In this document: in pieces, positions 1-7,927 of the stretch
Numbering within the stretch: the stretch's first letter is position 1
Layout of the letters: every line of letters begins with the position of its first letter
Assembly: GCA_041669745.1 (NCBI GenBank)
Contig: JBAYAO010000002.1
Coordinates: 1-38,576, forward strand
DNA from: JBAZDV01 sp041669745
Lineage (GTDB): Archaea > Thermoplasmatota > Thermoplasmata > Methanomassiliicoccales > Methanomethylophilaceae
Direction of reading: 5' to 3'
DNA: 38,576 nucleotides
The notes under the pieces: model-generated
Database searches by the model: none
Told to the model about the DNA's origin: nothing
Seen by the model: the letters and a program-made list of their open reading frames with translations, nothing else
Position numbers and translations under genes: made by a program

Positions 1-351
1 CCCGCTCATGAATACGGCCGCAAGGGCCTGCTGCCAGGTATATCCGAGAACGATGACCACCGTGTAGGTGAAGAATGCATTGATCCCCATGCCCGGAGCC
101 TGAGCTATAGGATATTTGGCATAAAGGGCCATTATCAGCGTCGCCGTTGCGGCGGATATCACAGTTGCAGTGAATACGGCATTCCAATCCATCCCTGCAT
201 CCGTAAGCATCGTGGGGTTGACGACCAGTATGTAGGACATGGCAATGAAGGTGATTATACCTGCACGCACCTCTGTTCTGATCGATGAACCGCGTTCACG
301 CACTCCGAAGAAAGAATCCAATTTTTCTGCGATGTTCATCTGGCTCAGCAT
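1..351 (-). CDS. AzgA/PbuG-like purine permease (NCS2 family), N-terminal part only
   Basis: Reading the minus strand gives the start of a nucleobase permease that runs off the left edge of the window. The visible 117 residues contain the family block YPIAQAPGMGINAFFTYTVV, which matches the AzgA/PbuG (adenine/guanine/hypoxanthine:H+ symporter) N-terminus, preceded by a first membrane segment (AGIITFIAMSYILVVNP). The role would be uptake of purine bases across the cytoplasmic membrane. Three in-frame ATGs are possible, at 360, 351 and 339. A TATA-like stretch centred near 375 fits a transcript start close to 351, so 351 is used here. The gene is divergent from the XRE-cupin gene. The family call is confident; the exact substrate is unknown. 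Confidence 0.85.
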   Translation of the reverse strand, partial: MLSQMNIAEKLDSFFGVRERGSSIRTEVRAGIITFIAMSYILVVNPTMLTDAGMDWNAVFTATVISAATATLIMALYAKYPIAQAPGMGINAFFTYTVVIVLGYTWQQALAAVFMSG

Positions 352-370
352 TCGCGGCATATCGGTGGAT

Positions 371-380
371 GTATATTTTC
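371..380 (-). promoter_or_regulatory. TATA-like element for the purine permease
   Basis: The minus strand reads GAAAATATAC here, about 24 nt before the ATG at 351. It is a plausible archaeal box A giving a leaderless or very short-leader mRNA. Inferred from position and composition only. Confidence 0.4.
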
Positions 381-430
381 TTTTGTTTCACTACCCTGTC
401 GTACAGATACGGCCAGTCAAACCTGTACAA

Positions 431-441
431 AAAGTTTTATC
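431..441 (+). promoter_or_regulatory. TATA-like element for the XRE-cupin operon
   Basis: AAAGTTTTATC is centred about 36 nt before the ATG at 474. It predicts a transcript start near 464, just before or within the GAGGT ribosome binding site (463-467). Inferred. Confidence 0.4.
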
Positions 442-473
442 TGCCCGACGTATGCACTACGCAGAGGTTTATC

Positions 474-1031
474 ATGGCCGATACGAACAAACTCGGAAAA
501 AGAGTGAGCAAATACAGAGAACAACTGGGATTGACCCAAGAACAGTTGGCCGTCAATTCAGGACTGGAGCTCGTATTTGTTCAGGATGTAGAAAACGGCC
601 TAGTATATCCTCCGATAAGCTCGATAATAAAATTCTCCCGTGCTCTCGGACAGAGGGTGGGAACGTTCATGGATGATCAGTTCCAGCCGGATCCGATAAT
701 AGTGGAGGCGAACGACCGGATAGAGGAGACAGCGTCGTCGCGTGGTGCCAAGGGGCATTATCATTACTTCCCATTGGGAAAGGGCAAGACGGACAGGCAC
801 ATGGAACCCCTCTTCATAAAGATAGAGGAAGACGACGTCAAAGAGATCTCTTCGCACGAGGGGGAGGAGTTCATAATAGTAGTGTCAGGCAAAGTACTGA
901 TGAGGTATGGAAAAGAGGAGAAGGTTCTCACGGTCGGTGATTCGGTGTATTACAATTCGGTGGTGCCGCATTTCATCGGTGCCGTGGACGGTCCAGCCGA
1001 AATATATGCGGTGTTATACGTTCCCATCTGA
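474..1031 (+). CDS. XRE-family transcriptional regulator with C-terminal cupin sensor domain
   Basis: 185 residues. Residues about 8-62 form a helix-turn-helix of the XRE/Cro type (LGKRVSKYREQLGLTQEQLA). Residues about 105-183 form a small cupin barrel (HEGEEFIIVVSGKVLMRYG, then a second half ending in VPHFIGAVDG). Proteins of this layout bind DNA and sense a small ligand through the cupin. The ATG at 474 is chosen because GAGGT lies 6 nt upstream and the HTH begins directly; an upstream in-frame extension carries no domain. It is followed 9 nt later by an acyl-CoA synthetase, so it probably controls that operon according to a carboxylate or acyl-CoA signal. The ligand is not known. Confidence 0.88.
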   Translation: MADTNKLGKRVSKYREQLGLTQEQLAVNSGLELVFVQDVENGLVYPPISSIIKFSRALGQRVGTFMDDQFQPDPIIVEANDRIEETASSRGAKGHYHYFPLGKGKTDRHMEPLFIKIEEDDVKEISSHEGEEFIIVVSGKVLMRYGKEEKVLTVGDSVYYNSVVPHFIGAVDGPAEIYAVLYVPI

Positions 1032-1040
1032 GGTGTGATC

Positions 1041-2702
1041 ATGCCATGTATCCCTAGGAAAGAATTCACCAGCGATGAAAGGCTCGGGGACCTTTTGGAC
1101 AAATGCATCAGGGAGCATCCCGATAACGATGCGATAGTGTACGTGGACAGGGATTTGCGTCTTTCCTGGAAAGAGTTCGGCGTCGAGGTCGATCGTATAG
1201 CTAAGGGTCTCATGGCCATGGGGGTGAAGAGAGGGGAAAAAGTCGGTATCTGGGCCACCAACGTTCCCGACTGGATCGCACTGATGTTCGCCACAGCGAA
1301 GATAGGGGCCATACTTCTCACCATCAATACCAATTACCAGTTGGCTGAACTCGATTATATGCTGAAACAATCTGATATGGAAAATCTCTTCATCATAGAC
1401 GGTGTCAGAAACGCAGATTATGTTGAGATGGTTTACACTCTCGTGCCGGAATTGAAAACACAGCCGAGAGAGAGCATCCACAGCGAAAAGTACACGCATC
1501 TCAGAAGAGTGTTCTTCCTTGGTCCGGAGAAACATCGCGGCATGTATTCCATGAACGAGGTGAAATCGATGGCGTGTCAGACCACCGATGGAGAATACAG
1601 AGAGCGACAGGGAACCGTGGATGTTCATGATGTGACCATGATGCAGTATACATCGGGAACGACAGGATTCCCGAAGGGTGTTATGCTCACGCACTACAAT
1701 ATCGCAAACGACGGTTACTGGACAGGTGCGAATATGAATTATGATTCCAACGACCGTCTATGTCTGACGGTACCGTTGTTCCATTGTTTCGGGTGCGTTC
1801 TTGCGGTCATGGCATCCATCAATCATTGCGTAACGATGGTCGTTTGCGAAGTATTTGATCCGATAAAGGTACTGACATCTCTGGAGACGGAGAGATGCAC
1901 TTCGCTGTACGGCGTTCCAACGATGTTCATCTCGATCATGGAACATAAGCTGTTCAACAAGTTCGATCTGTCTTCGCTCAGGACCGGGATAATGGCTGGT
2001 TCTCCATGTCCTATCAAGACCATGCAGGAGGTTGTCGAGAAGATGAACATGAAGGAGATAACCATTGTTTACGGTCTCACTGAGGCATCGCCCGGAATGA
2101 CACAGACCACATGGGATGAGCCGTCCCTGGAGAGGAAATGTTCTACCGTCGGAAAACATTTCCAGGGTATAGATACGCAGATCATCGATCCTGACACGGG
2201 GGAAATATGCCCGCCTGGCAAGGTCGGGGAGTTCTGTTGCCGCGGATACAACGTGATGAAGGGGTATTACAAGATGCCCGAGGAGACCGCAAAGGTGATC
2301 GACAGCAAAGGTTATCTTCATTCAGGAGACTTGGGAGTGATGGACGAAGAGGGGTATTTCTCCGTAACGGGTCGCATCAAGGACCTGATCATACGCGGTG
2401 GGGAGAACATCTATCCGAAAGAGGTGGAGGATTTCCTCTACAATGTACCAGGTGTCAGTGATGTTCAGGTGGTAGGCGTTCCAAGCAGTAAGTACGGAGA
2501 GCAGCCAGGGGCGTTCATAATCAGGAAGAAGGGGGCGGATATCACGGAGCAGGACATCCTCGATTACTGCAAAGGTAAGATCGCATGGTACAAGACGCCG
2601 AAGTACATTCATTTCCTGGATGAGTTTCCGCTTACCGCCAGCGGTAAGATAATGAAATTCAAACTCAGAGAGATGGCCCATCAGCTTTGGCCGGATGCAT
2701 AA
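1041..2702 (+). CDS. AMP-forming acyl-CoA synthetase (ANL superfamily)
   Basis: 553 residues, full length for the family. The enzyme activates a carboxylic acid to acyl-AMP and then acyl-CoA. Visible motifs are the P-loop YTSGTTGFPKG (residues 203-213), the YGLTEASP adenine-site motif, the LHSGDLG Asp motif, the hinge GRIKDLIIRGGENIYPKEVE, and the C-terminal catalytic Lys in PLTASGKIMK. Overall it looks like medium-chain or short-chain FadD-type ligases, not acetyl-CoA synthetase. The ATG at 1041 follows GAGGTGTGATC; an in-frame GTG at 1035 overlaps that ribosome binding site and is less likely. It is cotranscribed with the XRE-cupin gene upstream and a flavoprotein downstream. The substrate cannot be read from sequence. 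Confidence 0.92.
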   Translation: MPCIPRKEFTSDERLGDLLDKCIREHPDNDAIVYVDRDLRLSWKEFGVEVDRIAKGLMAMGVKRGEKVGIWATNVPDWIALMFATAKIGAILLTINTNYQLAELDYMLKQSDMENLFIIDGVRNADYVEMVYTLVPELKTQPRESIHSEKYTHLRRVFFLGPEKHRGMYSMNEVKSMACQTTDGEYRERQGTVDVHDVTMMQYTSGTTGFPKGVMLTHYNIANDGYWTGANMNYDSNDRLCLTVPLFHCFGCVLAVMASINHCVTMVVCEVFDPIKVLTSLETERCTSLYGVPTMFISIMEHKLFNKFDLSSLRTGIMAGSPCPIKTMQEVVEKMNMKEITIVYGLTEASPGMTQTTWDEPSLERKCSTVGKHFQGIDTQIIDPDTGEICPPGKVGEFCCRGYNVMKGYYKMPEETAKVIDSKGYLHSGDLGVMDEEGYFSVTGRIKDLIIRGGENIYPKEVEDFLYNVPGVSDVQVVGVPSSKYGEQPGAFIIRKKGADITEQDILDYCKGKIAWYKTPKYIHFLDEFPLTASGKIMKFKLREMAHQLWPDA

Positions 2703-2711
2703 GGTGGAGAT

Positions 2712-3284
2712 ATGAAGGTAGTCGCATTCAACTGTAGTCCGCACAGGGACGGGAACACTGCACACATGATAAAGACGGTCCTCTCGGAATTGGAATCTGA
2801 AGGTATCGCAACCGAATTCATACAGATCGGAGGCAAGGAGATACACGGTTGCAAAGCATGTTCTGCGTGCAGAAAGAATCATGATCTGATGTGTAGTCAG
2901 AAGGATGATTGCATAAATGACTGTATAGAGAAGATGATCTCCGCTGACGGTGTGATCATAGGTTCTCCGACATATTTCGCAGATCTAACGCCGGAGGCGA
3001 AGGCGTTGATCGACAGAGCCGGTTACGTTCTGAGGAGTAACGGCAATCCGATGAGGAGAAAGGTCGGTACTCCAGTGGTTGCGGTAAGGCGTGCAGGTTC
3101 GATACATGTCATCGACAGTATCACGCATTTCTTCACGATCAACGATATGTTCGTTGTTCCGTCGTCTTATTGGAACATGAGTCTTGCACCTGCGCCCGGT
3201 GATTACGAAAATGATACGGAAGGCGTCGCAACGATGAAGAACCTGGGCCAGAATATGGCCTGGCTTTTGAAAAGGCTGGAGTGA
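2712..3284 (+). CDS. Iron-sulfur flavoprotein (Isf-like), NADPH-dependent FMN reductase fold
   Basis: 190 residues. The N-terminus FNCSPHRDGNTAHMI is the FMN-phosphate binding loop of the flavodoxin-like FMN reductase family. A compact Cys cluster follows (C47, C50, C53, C61; CX2CX2CX7C). This matches the unusual [4Fe-4S] motif of archaeal Isf proteins, which transfer electrons from ferredoxin to oxygen or other acceptors. A further motif, SPTYFADLTPEAKALIDR, is typical of the family. GGTGGAGAT precedes the ATG. It lies 9 nt after the acyl-CoA synthetase and 4 nt before ApgM. Its partner and exact role in this operon are unknown. Confidence 0.85.
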   Translation: MKVVAFNCSPHRDGNTAHMIKTVLSELESEGIATEFIQIGGKEIHGCKACSACRKNHDLMCSQKDDCINDCIEKMISADGVIIGSPTYFADLTPEAKALIDRAGYVLRSNGNPMRRKVGTPVVAVRRAGSIHVIDSITHFFTINDMFVVPSSYWNMSLAPAPGDYENDTEGVATMKNLGQNMAWLLKRLE

Positions 3285-3288
3285 AAAT

Positions 3289-4527
3289 ATGTCCGTTCCG
3301 AAGAAGAAGATACTGATCGTCGTCATGGATGGCCTTGGTGACAGGGGCTGCGAGAGTTTGGACTGGAAAACACCGCTACAGGCCACCGATACGCCGAATT
3401 TCGATTGGTTCACCAAGAACGGTGATGCGGGGAACATGGATACCATAGGGCCCGGTACAAGACCCGGAAGCGACACATCGCATCTGTCGATATTGGGTTA
3501 CGACCCGTTCGAGGTCTACACAGGGCGCGGTCCGTTCGAGGCAGCAGGTATCGGGCTCGTAGGAAAGAAGGGCGATGTTGCATTCAGATGCAACTTTTCC
3601 ACTGTAAATGACAAAATGGAGGTCACTGACAGACGTGCCGGGCGCATCAAGGCACCGGATACGACTGAGCTGGTCAAATCGTTGTCGGGCATAACCATCG
3701 ACGGTATAGAGGTCATCGTGAAGGAAGGAACGGAACACAGGGCCGCGTTGCTGCTCAGAGGTCCGGGATTGAGTTCGAAGGTCACCGACGTGGATCCGCA
3801 TGATTTGACGCAGATCAAAGTATGCGAAGGAGAAGACGCCGAGGCGCAATTCACTGCTGGTGTGGTCAATAAATTCGTCAGGCTTTCGTACGAGATAATG
3901 AAGAATCATCCTGTGAATCTAAGGAGAAGGGAGCAGGGTATGCATGAAGCGAACATACTTCTGCCCCGCGGTGCGGGTCTGTTCCCCAATATCATTCCAT
4001 TTCCGGAAAAAAACGGTATGCGAGCGGCCTGTGTCGCGGGCGTCGGTATGATAAAAGGGATATGCAGCATATGTGGACTCGATGTCATCGATCTCCCCAA
4101 GGAATGTACCGGCGGGTTGGATTCGGATTTCAAGCTCAAGGCATCGATCGCACTCAGGACGTTGAGAGATTATGATTTCGTCCTCATGAACGTGAAGGCT
4201 CCGGATGTTTGCGGACATGACGGATCCGTTGAATCGAAATGCGATGTCGTGAGGAGACTGGACGAGATGGCAGGATATATCAGGAATAATTTTCCCGAGG
4301 GCCTAGTCATAGCGTTCACCGCGGATCACAGCACGCCCTGTTCCATAGGGGATCATACTGCGGATCCGGTCCCTCTGACGATCTATACGCCGGGTATGGT
4401 TATCGATGATGCCGAGAAGTTCAGCGAATCCGGATGTGCAAAGGGTTACGTCGGACGCATAAGGGGACATGAGCTTCTGGGTATCCTCATGGATCTTGCG
4501 AATCGTACAGAGAAATTCGGTGCCTGA
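3289..4527 (+). CDS. apgM: 2,3-bisphosphoglycerate-independent phosphoglycerate mutase, archaeal type
   Basis: 412 residues, normal length. It interconverts 3- and 2-phosphoglycerate in glycolysis and gluconeogenesis. It belongs to the alkaline-phosphatase superfamily: a metal site at VVMDGLGDRG (D14), the nucleophile Ser in PGSDTSHLSILGYDP (S61), and further metal ligands in NVKAPDVCGHDG and FTADHSTPCSIGDHTADPVP. It starts 4 nt after the flavoprotein stop. Its TGA stop directly abuts the stop of the convergent pilin-like gene with no gap. The call is firm. Confidence 0.94.
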   Translation: MSVPKKKILIVVMDGLGDRGCESLDWKTPLQATDTPNFDWFTKNGDAGNMDTIGPGTRPGSDTSHLSILGYDPFEVYTGRGPFEAAGIGLVGKKGDVAFRCNFSTVNDKMEVTDRRAGRIKAPDTTELVKSLSGITIDGIEVIVKEGTEHRAALLLRGPGLSSKVTDVDPHDLTQIKVCEGEDAEAQFTAGVVNKFVRLSYEIMKNHPVNLRRREQGMHEANILLPRGAGLFPNIIPFPEKNGMRAACVAGVGMIKGICSICGLDVIDLPKECTGGLDSDFKLKASIALRTLRDYDFVLMNVKAPDVCGHDGSVESKCDVVRRLDEMAGYIRNNFPEGLVIAFTADHSTPCSIGDHTADPVPLTIYTPGMVIDDAEKFSESGCAKGYVGRIRGHELLGILMDLANRTEKFGA

Positions 4528-4977
4528 TCAAAATATCGTAAGGTCCGCAGAGAGGTTTCCGCCCCCATCTATCTGTATCACGGTGGAGAAGCACGAGGTC
4601 ATATCCCCGCCTCCGCGTGACACGGACATCGTATTTTTTCCATATGTCAACGTGAAGGTGTACCCGTATATTTCTGGAACCATCGAGTCCATTGTGCCCT
4701 TTACATATTTCTCTGCGTTGCCGTGAAGACCTGAATTGAGATCTGCCGCAACAAGGTCTGCGATAGGGTATGTTTGACAGTCATCTGTAGGAAAGATGTC
4801 GGAAGCTTTCAATCTAATCGAGAAGAAATCGTCGTTGATCGTTTTTGCCAAAGGCTGCTCTGTCTCCTGGATCACGGTATATGAAAATATCCCGATAACA
4901 ACCATAGACATTATCACCAAAAATATCAAAGTATCCATAACGGCGACCATTCCTTTACTGTCCCCGCTCAGATCCAC
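4528..4977 (-). CDS. Pilin/pseudopilin-like secreted protein
   Basis: 149 residues with no family recognised for the body. The N-terminus SKG-MVAVMDTLIFLVIM looks like an archaeal class III (prepilin) signal: a basic residue and Gly before a hydrophobic helix, here residues about 10-34. The rest is extracellular in character, with one Cys pair (C66 and a second in TSCFS). The GTG start at 4977 overlaps the preceding gene by 10 nt and has GAGGTGG 4 nt upstream. It pairs with the next gene, and the pilus ATPase and TadC-like protein are encoded on the other side of the U32 gene, so a structural pilus or pseudopilus role is likely. Pilin status is inferred from the N-terminus and context. Confidence 0.6.
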   Translation of the reverse strand: MDLSGDSKGMVAVMDTLIFLVIMSMVVIGIFSYTVIQETEQPLAKTINDDFFSIRLKASDIFPTDDCQTYPIADLVAADLNSGLHGNAEKYVKGTMDSMVPEIYGYTFTLTYGKNTMSVSRGGGDMTSCFSTVIQIDGGGNLSADLTIF

Positions 4978-5375
4978 ACGACCACCTCGTAAGAAGCGGC
5001 AAGTCTTCTCCCGTCATCGGATTGGAGTATGAGTGTGCCGATTTTTGAGATGACGTTGTCTGTTTTCTCCTCGCCTGCGGCTGCTGAAAAGATGTCTTCG
5101 GATATCATACCAATGGTTTTTACAGTCAATCTGATGGATTTGTAATTTTTTGAATAGATCTGTTCCTGCAAATCACTTTGGATATCACCAACGATATTTT
5201 CATTTTTGATGCTGAGTTTGCTCAGATAATCCGTTTCGATATCAGCTGTTTCGGTCGTATCGGAGACCGAAATGTAACTGAGCAATCCGATGAAGGCGGT
5301 CAACGTGATGGTGATGACCATCACGGCGATCATAGCTCCCATAAATTCGCATTCGGCCTTTTTGTTCAGTCTCAT
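4968..5375 (-). CDS. Pilin/pseudopilin-like secreted protein, first gene of the pair
   Basis: 135 residues. A short basic N-terminus (MRLNKKAECEF) leads into one hydrophobic helix (GAMIAVMVITITLTAFIGLL). A polar, probably extracellular domain follows, as in archaeal type IV pilin-like proteins. Cleavage after the KKA or after MGA would both be possible. No family is recognised for the C-terminal part. A TATA box at 5398-5405 is centred 26-27 nt before the ATG, so the gene pair probably has its own leaderless transcript, although the U32 stop is only 50 nt upstream. It is translationally coupled to the second pilin-like gene. Confidence 0.6.
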   Translation of the reverse strand: MRLNKKAECEFMGAMIAVMVITITLTAFIGLLSYISVSDTTETADIETDYLSKLSIKNENIVGDIQSDLQEQIYSKNYKSIRLTVKTIGMISEDIFSAAAGEEKTDNVISKIGTLILQSDDGRRLAASYEVVVWI

Positions 5376-5397
5376 GAACCAAGGACCTTCTGTGCGG

Positions 5398-5405
5398 TAT
5401 TATAA
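5398..5405 (-). promoter_or_regulatory. TATA box for the pilin-like gene pair
   Basis: The minus strand reads TTATAATA, centred 26-27 nt before the ATG at 5375. This predicts a leaderless mRNA for the two pilin-like genes. Confidence 0.55.
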
Positions 5406-5425
5406 GGATGGATTTACAGTTAGTC

Positions 5426-7324
5426 TTAGACGCCGCGCAGATAGTGACCCGTGTTAAGGGTGCCGCCGCACATCTGTCTTATCCTTTCAGTGTACGACTG
5501 ATTTCTCTCTTTGAACGCCTTGCCGACCAGCGTCGCCAATTCGGTTGGGCGTTTCCTGAGATCTATGCCCAGTGAATCAACACCGTATTTCTCGAGATCG
5601 TCAACATAGTTGATGAGCATCAAATCCGACGAGTTCAGTATGTGGGCATAATCAAAACGGTCTCTGTATACAGGAAAAGAGTATCCCTTTTCGTCTTTTA
5701 TGCAACCGTTCCCGAGGTGAGGATCCCTGGTGACCATAAGTTCTGTACGTCCGAAGACCATGTATTCGACCTTCCCCGGATATCTTGACACAACATCCCT
5801 CATCTCGGTCTTTGACAACTCTACCGAGAGCGTGGTCTGTTCCATGATATCGGGGAAAGCGGAATTGAAGAAATTCATCACATAACTTCCGTAGGTCCTA
5901 CTACCTTTAGCTGCACGGTACTGTCCTGGATTATTGACCATCAGAGGTATGTTCCCGGTCGGTAAATGCTCTTTCGGAGAAAATCTGGGCATCATGTAGA
6001 CAAGTTCGACGTCGGAGATGCTGCATATCTCCGAAGCCTCGGTCAATTCATCGGAATCAAAATAGATGCGGTCTGCGTATGGAAGGACTGCCTCCAGCAA
6101 TTTGATGGATGAAACGTAGAAGGACAGTTTTGTCTTTGAATAATTTCTCTCCACTTTGGGTAGGTCGACAGTGACGGCACAATGTTTTTTTCTGCCTTCG
6201 AACCTAGGTGCCCTGCCCACCAGATTCTTGATCTTATCGAGACGGGGATCGTATGTTCTGTAGAGATCGTACATCCCATCGGAGATTCTGAACGGTGCGG
6301 TGACAGTATCGCCGTCGTTCAGAATTTTGAATCCTCCGATCTTTTCGTCATTTTTGAAAACAGAGACACCATCCTTAACGCCGAGATCCAGTCCCCGTGT
6401 CCTGAATTTCTGATTTTTGATTTCAACATTGCCGAGGAACATTCCGCGGTTATCCGGATAGGTGGACTGGACCAATGATTTCACACCGTCCATGTAACCA
6501 TGGCAGAATCCTCTGTTGAATACCGTTTTTAAAAGTGAGGTATCATATTCCAGCTCCTCATTTGTAGGGTCTTTGTTCGCCAATGAATATGACCTCGAGG
6601 CAAGGTAAGCGTACGCTGTGCTTCTCATCCTCCCCTCTATCTTCACCGATGTGATGCCTATTCCTTTGAGTTTTTCAAGATAATCGATGCAATACATATC
6701 GGCGTTACTGAGAAGATATCCTTCCTTGCCGTTGGAGGTGTATTTTTTTCTGCATGGTTGAGCGCATTCGCCGCGATTACCGCTTCTTCCACCGACAATA
6801 CTGGAGAACAGGCATCCTCCAGAAATGCAATAGCACATCGCACCTTGAACGAACACCTCGGTTTCCACAGGCGATCCTTTGACGACTTCTTTAAGCTCGT
6901 CAAATGTGAGCTCCCTTGACAGGACGGCTCTGGAAATGCCGTTGTCAGCGCACCATTTCAACCCCTCACTGGATTGGATTCCCATCTGTGTCGAGGCATG
7001 TTTGGATATCGGGATATGACTAATGGATCTCAGGAGTCCGAGGTCCTGGACGATCACAGCATCGGCGTGTATATCCTTGAGAAACTGTACGAAGGAAACA
7101 GCCTCTTGCATTTCGGAGTTCTTGATAATCGTGTTCACGGTTACATACACCTTGACTCCGTGTTCATGTGCATATGCGATCGCACCTTCCAATTCTGCAT
7201 CCGAAAAATTATCAGCAAATGCTCTGGCACCGAAATTCCTACCCCCTAGATAAACGGCATCGCATCCGCCCTTTATCGCTGCTACAAGTCCATCCGGTGA
7301 TCCAGCCGGTGCCAATACTTCCAT
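5426..7324 (-). CDS. U32-family protein (TrhP/RlhA-like), probable RNA hydroxylation factor
   Basis: 632 residues. The N-terminal half is a TIM-barrel U32 domain (MEVLAPAGSPDGLVAAIKGG; SKHASTQMGIQS). It contains the signature region around residues 155-195, with Cys at 164, 166, 171, 187 and 191 (GRSGNRGECAQPCRKKY). Bacterial members (TrhP, RlhA) are Fe-S proteins needed for prephenate-dependent hydroxylation of tRNA U34 or 23S rRNA C2501; older annotations call them collagenase-like peptidases. The usual His of the HGA(L/M)C block is Gln here (VQGAMC). The C-terminal 300 residues form the U32-associated region. The gene sits between two arms of a pilus-like locus but has no obvious link to it. 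Whether the target is tRNA or rRNA is unknown. Confidence 0.85.
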   Translation of the reverse strand: MEVLAPAGSPDGLVAAIKGGCDAVYLGGRNFGARAFADNFSDAELEGAIAYAHEHGVKVYVTVNTIIKNSEMQEAVSFVQFLKDIHADAVIVQDLGLLRSISHIPISKHASTQMGIQSSEGLKWCADNGISRAVLSRELTFDELKEVVKGSPVETEVFVQGAMCYCISGGCLFSSIVGGRSGNRGECAQPCRKKYTSNGKEGYLLSNADMYCIDYLEKLKGIGITSVKIEGRMRSTAYAYLASRSYSLANKDPTNEELEYDTSLLKTVFNRGFCHGYMDGVKSLVQSTYPDNRGMFLGNVEIKNQKFRTRGLDLGVKDGVSVFKNDEKIGGFKILNDGDTVTAPFRISDGMYDLYRTYDPRLDKIKNLVGRAPRFEGRKKHCAVTVDLPKVERNYSKTKLSFYVSSIKLLEAVLPYADRIYFDSDELTEASEICSISDVELVYMMPRFSPKEHLPTGNIPLMVNNPGQYRAAKGSRTYGSYVMNFFNSAFPDIMEQTTLSVELSKTEMRDVVSRYPGKVEYMVFGRTELMVTRDPHLGNGCIKDEKGYSFPVYRDRFDYAHILNSSDLMLINYVDDLEKYGVDSLGIDLRKRPTELATLVGKAFKERNQSYTERIRQMCGGTLNTGHYLRGV

Positions 7325-7344
7325 GGTGCTTCATCCTTTCTTGC

Positions 7345-7352
7345 ATTATTAA
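7345..7352 (-). promoter_or_regulatory. TATA-like element for the U32 gene
   Basis: The minus strand reads TTAATAAT about 25 nt before the ATG at 7324, in the divergent spacer shared with the secretion operon. The weak rightward counterpart is AATTAATA at 7385-7392, about 29 nt before the ATG at 7418. Inferred. Confidence 0.4.
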
Positions 7353-7417
7353 CTATTCGTCCGAACGTTAACTGTAGCATTTTCAATTAATACTGACAAG
7401 ACGGGATACAATTCCAT

Positions 7418-7927
7418 ATGAAACTGTCGAATATCCACAGGAAAAAAGAAGAAAATTCGGTTCTGAAGGACCATACCCTAAGGATCAACTGCAGACGATG
7501 TACATTTGAGCCAGATTATGGAAATATAAATTGTATGAAATGCATATGCCGAAGAATATTCGAATTGGGTCAGCCGGAAAGAATACTTCTATCTGCGGGT
7601 TTGGATACCGAGTATTCAGGTGATGCTGTCAGGATAATAAGCGAGATATCTTCTGTCTATGCCATCAACAGCGGTGATGACAAGAGGAAGGGAAAATGTG
7701 CAACATGCAGATTGTCGCCTGTCTTCCTGATAGATGAGGTATTCGCATCATTTCAGTCAGAGGATACAGATTTCGGTATTTGTAAGCTTGATAATGTAGT
7801 GACAGGGGACGAATCGTGCGACATATGCGTCAGCAGGACAAAGAAAATCCTCGAATCGGTGAGAGACAGACTTACCGAAACATCCAGGGATGCACTCAGG
7901 TCAGCATACAGGATAATGGGGGTCTGA
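7418..7927 (+). CDS. Cys-rich (four CxxC) protein preceding the pilus/secretion ATPase
   Basis: 169 residues, not recognised as a known family. CxxC pairs occur at 25-28, 39-42, 94-97 and 134-137, with extra Cys at 44 and 122. Two zinc knuckles or Fe-S sites are therefore likely. No membrane segment or signal peptide is seen, so it should be cytoplasmic. Its TGA overlaps the ATPase ATG (TGATG), which implies translational coupling and perhaps a 1:1 partner of the ATPase or a detached N-terminal domain of it. It is the first gene of the four-gene operon 7418-11792. The function is unknown; an assembly or regulatory role in the secretion machine is inferred from position only. Confidence 0.75.
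   Translation: MKLSNIHRKKEENSVLKDHTLRINCRRCTFEPDYGNINCMKCICRRIFELGQPERILLSAGLDTEYSGDAVRIISEISSVYAINSGDDKRKGKCATCRLSPVFLIDEVFASFQSEDTDFGICKLDNVVTGDESCDICVSRTKKILESVRDRLTETSRDALRSAYRIMGV

Noticed and set aside
239..676. Plus-strand open frame of 145 codons
   Set aside because: It overlaps the permease and the XRE-cupin gene in other frames and has no family features; the overlapping genes are well supported.
4469..4726. Plus-strand open frame after apgM
   Set aside because: It is an antisense shadow of the pilin-like gene.
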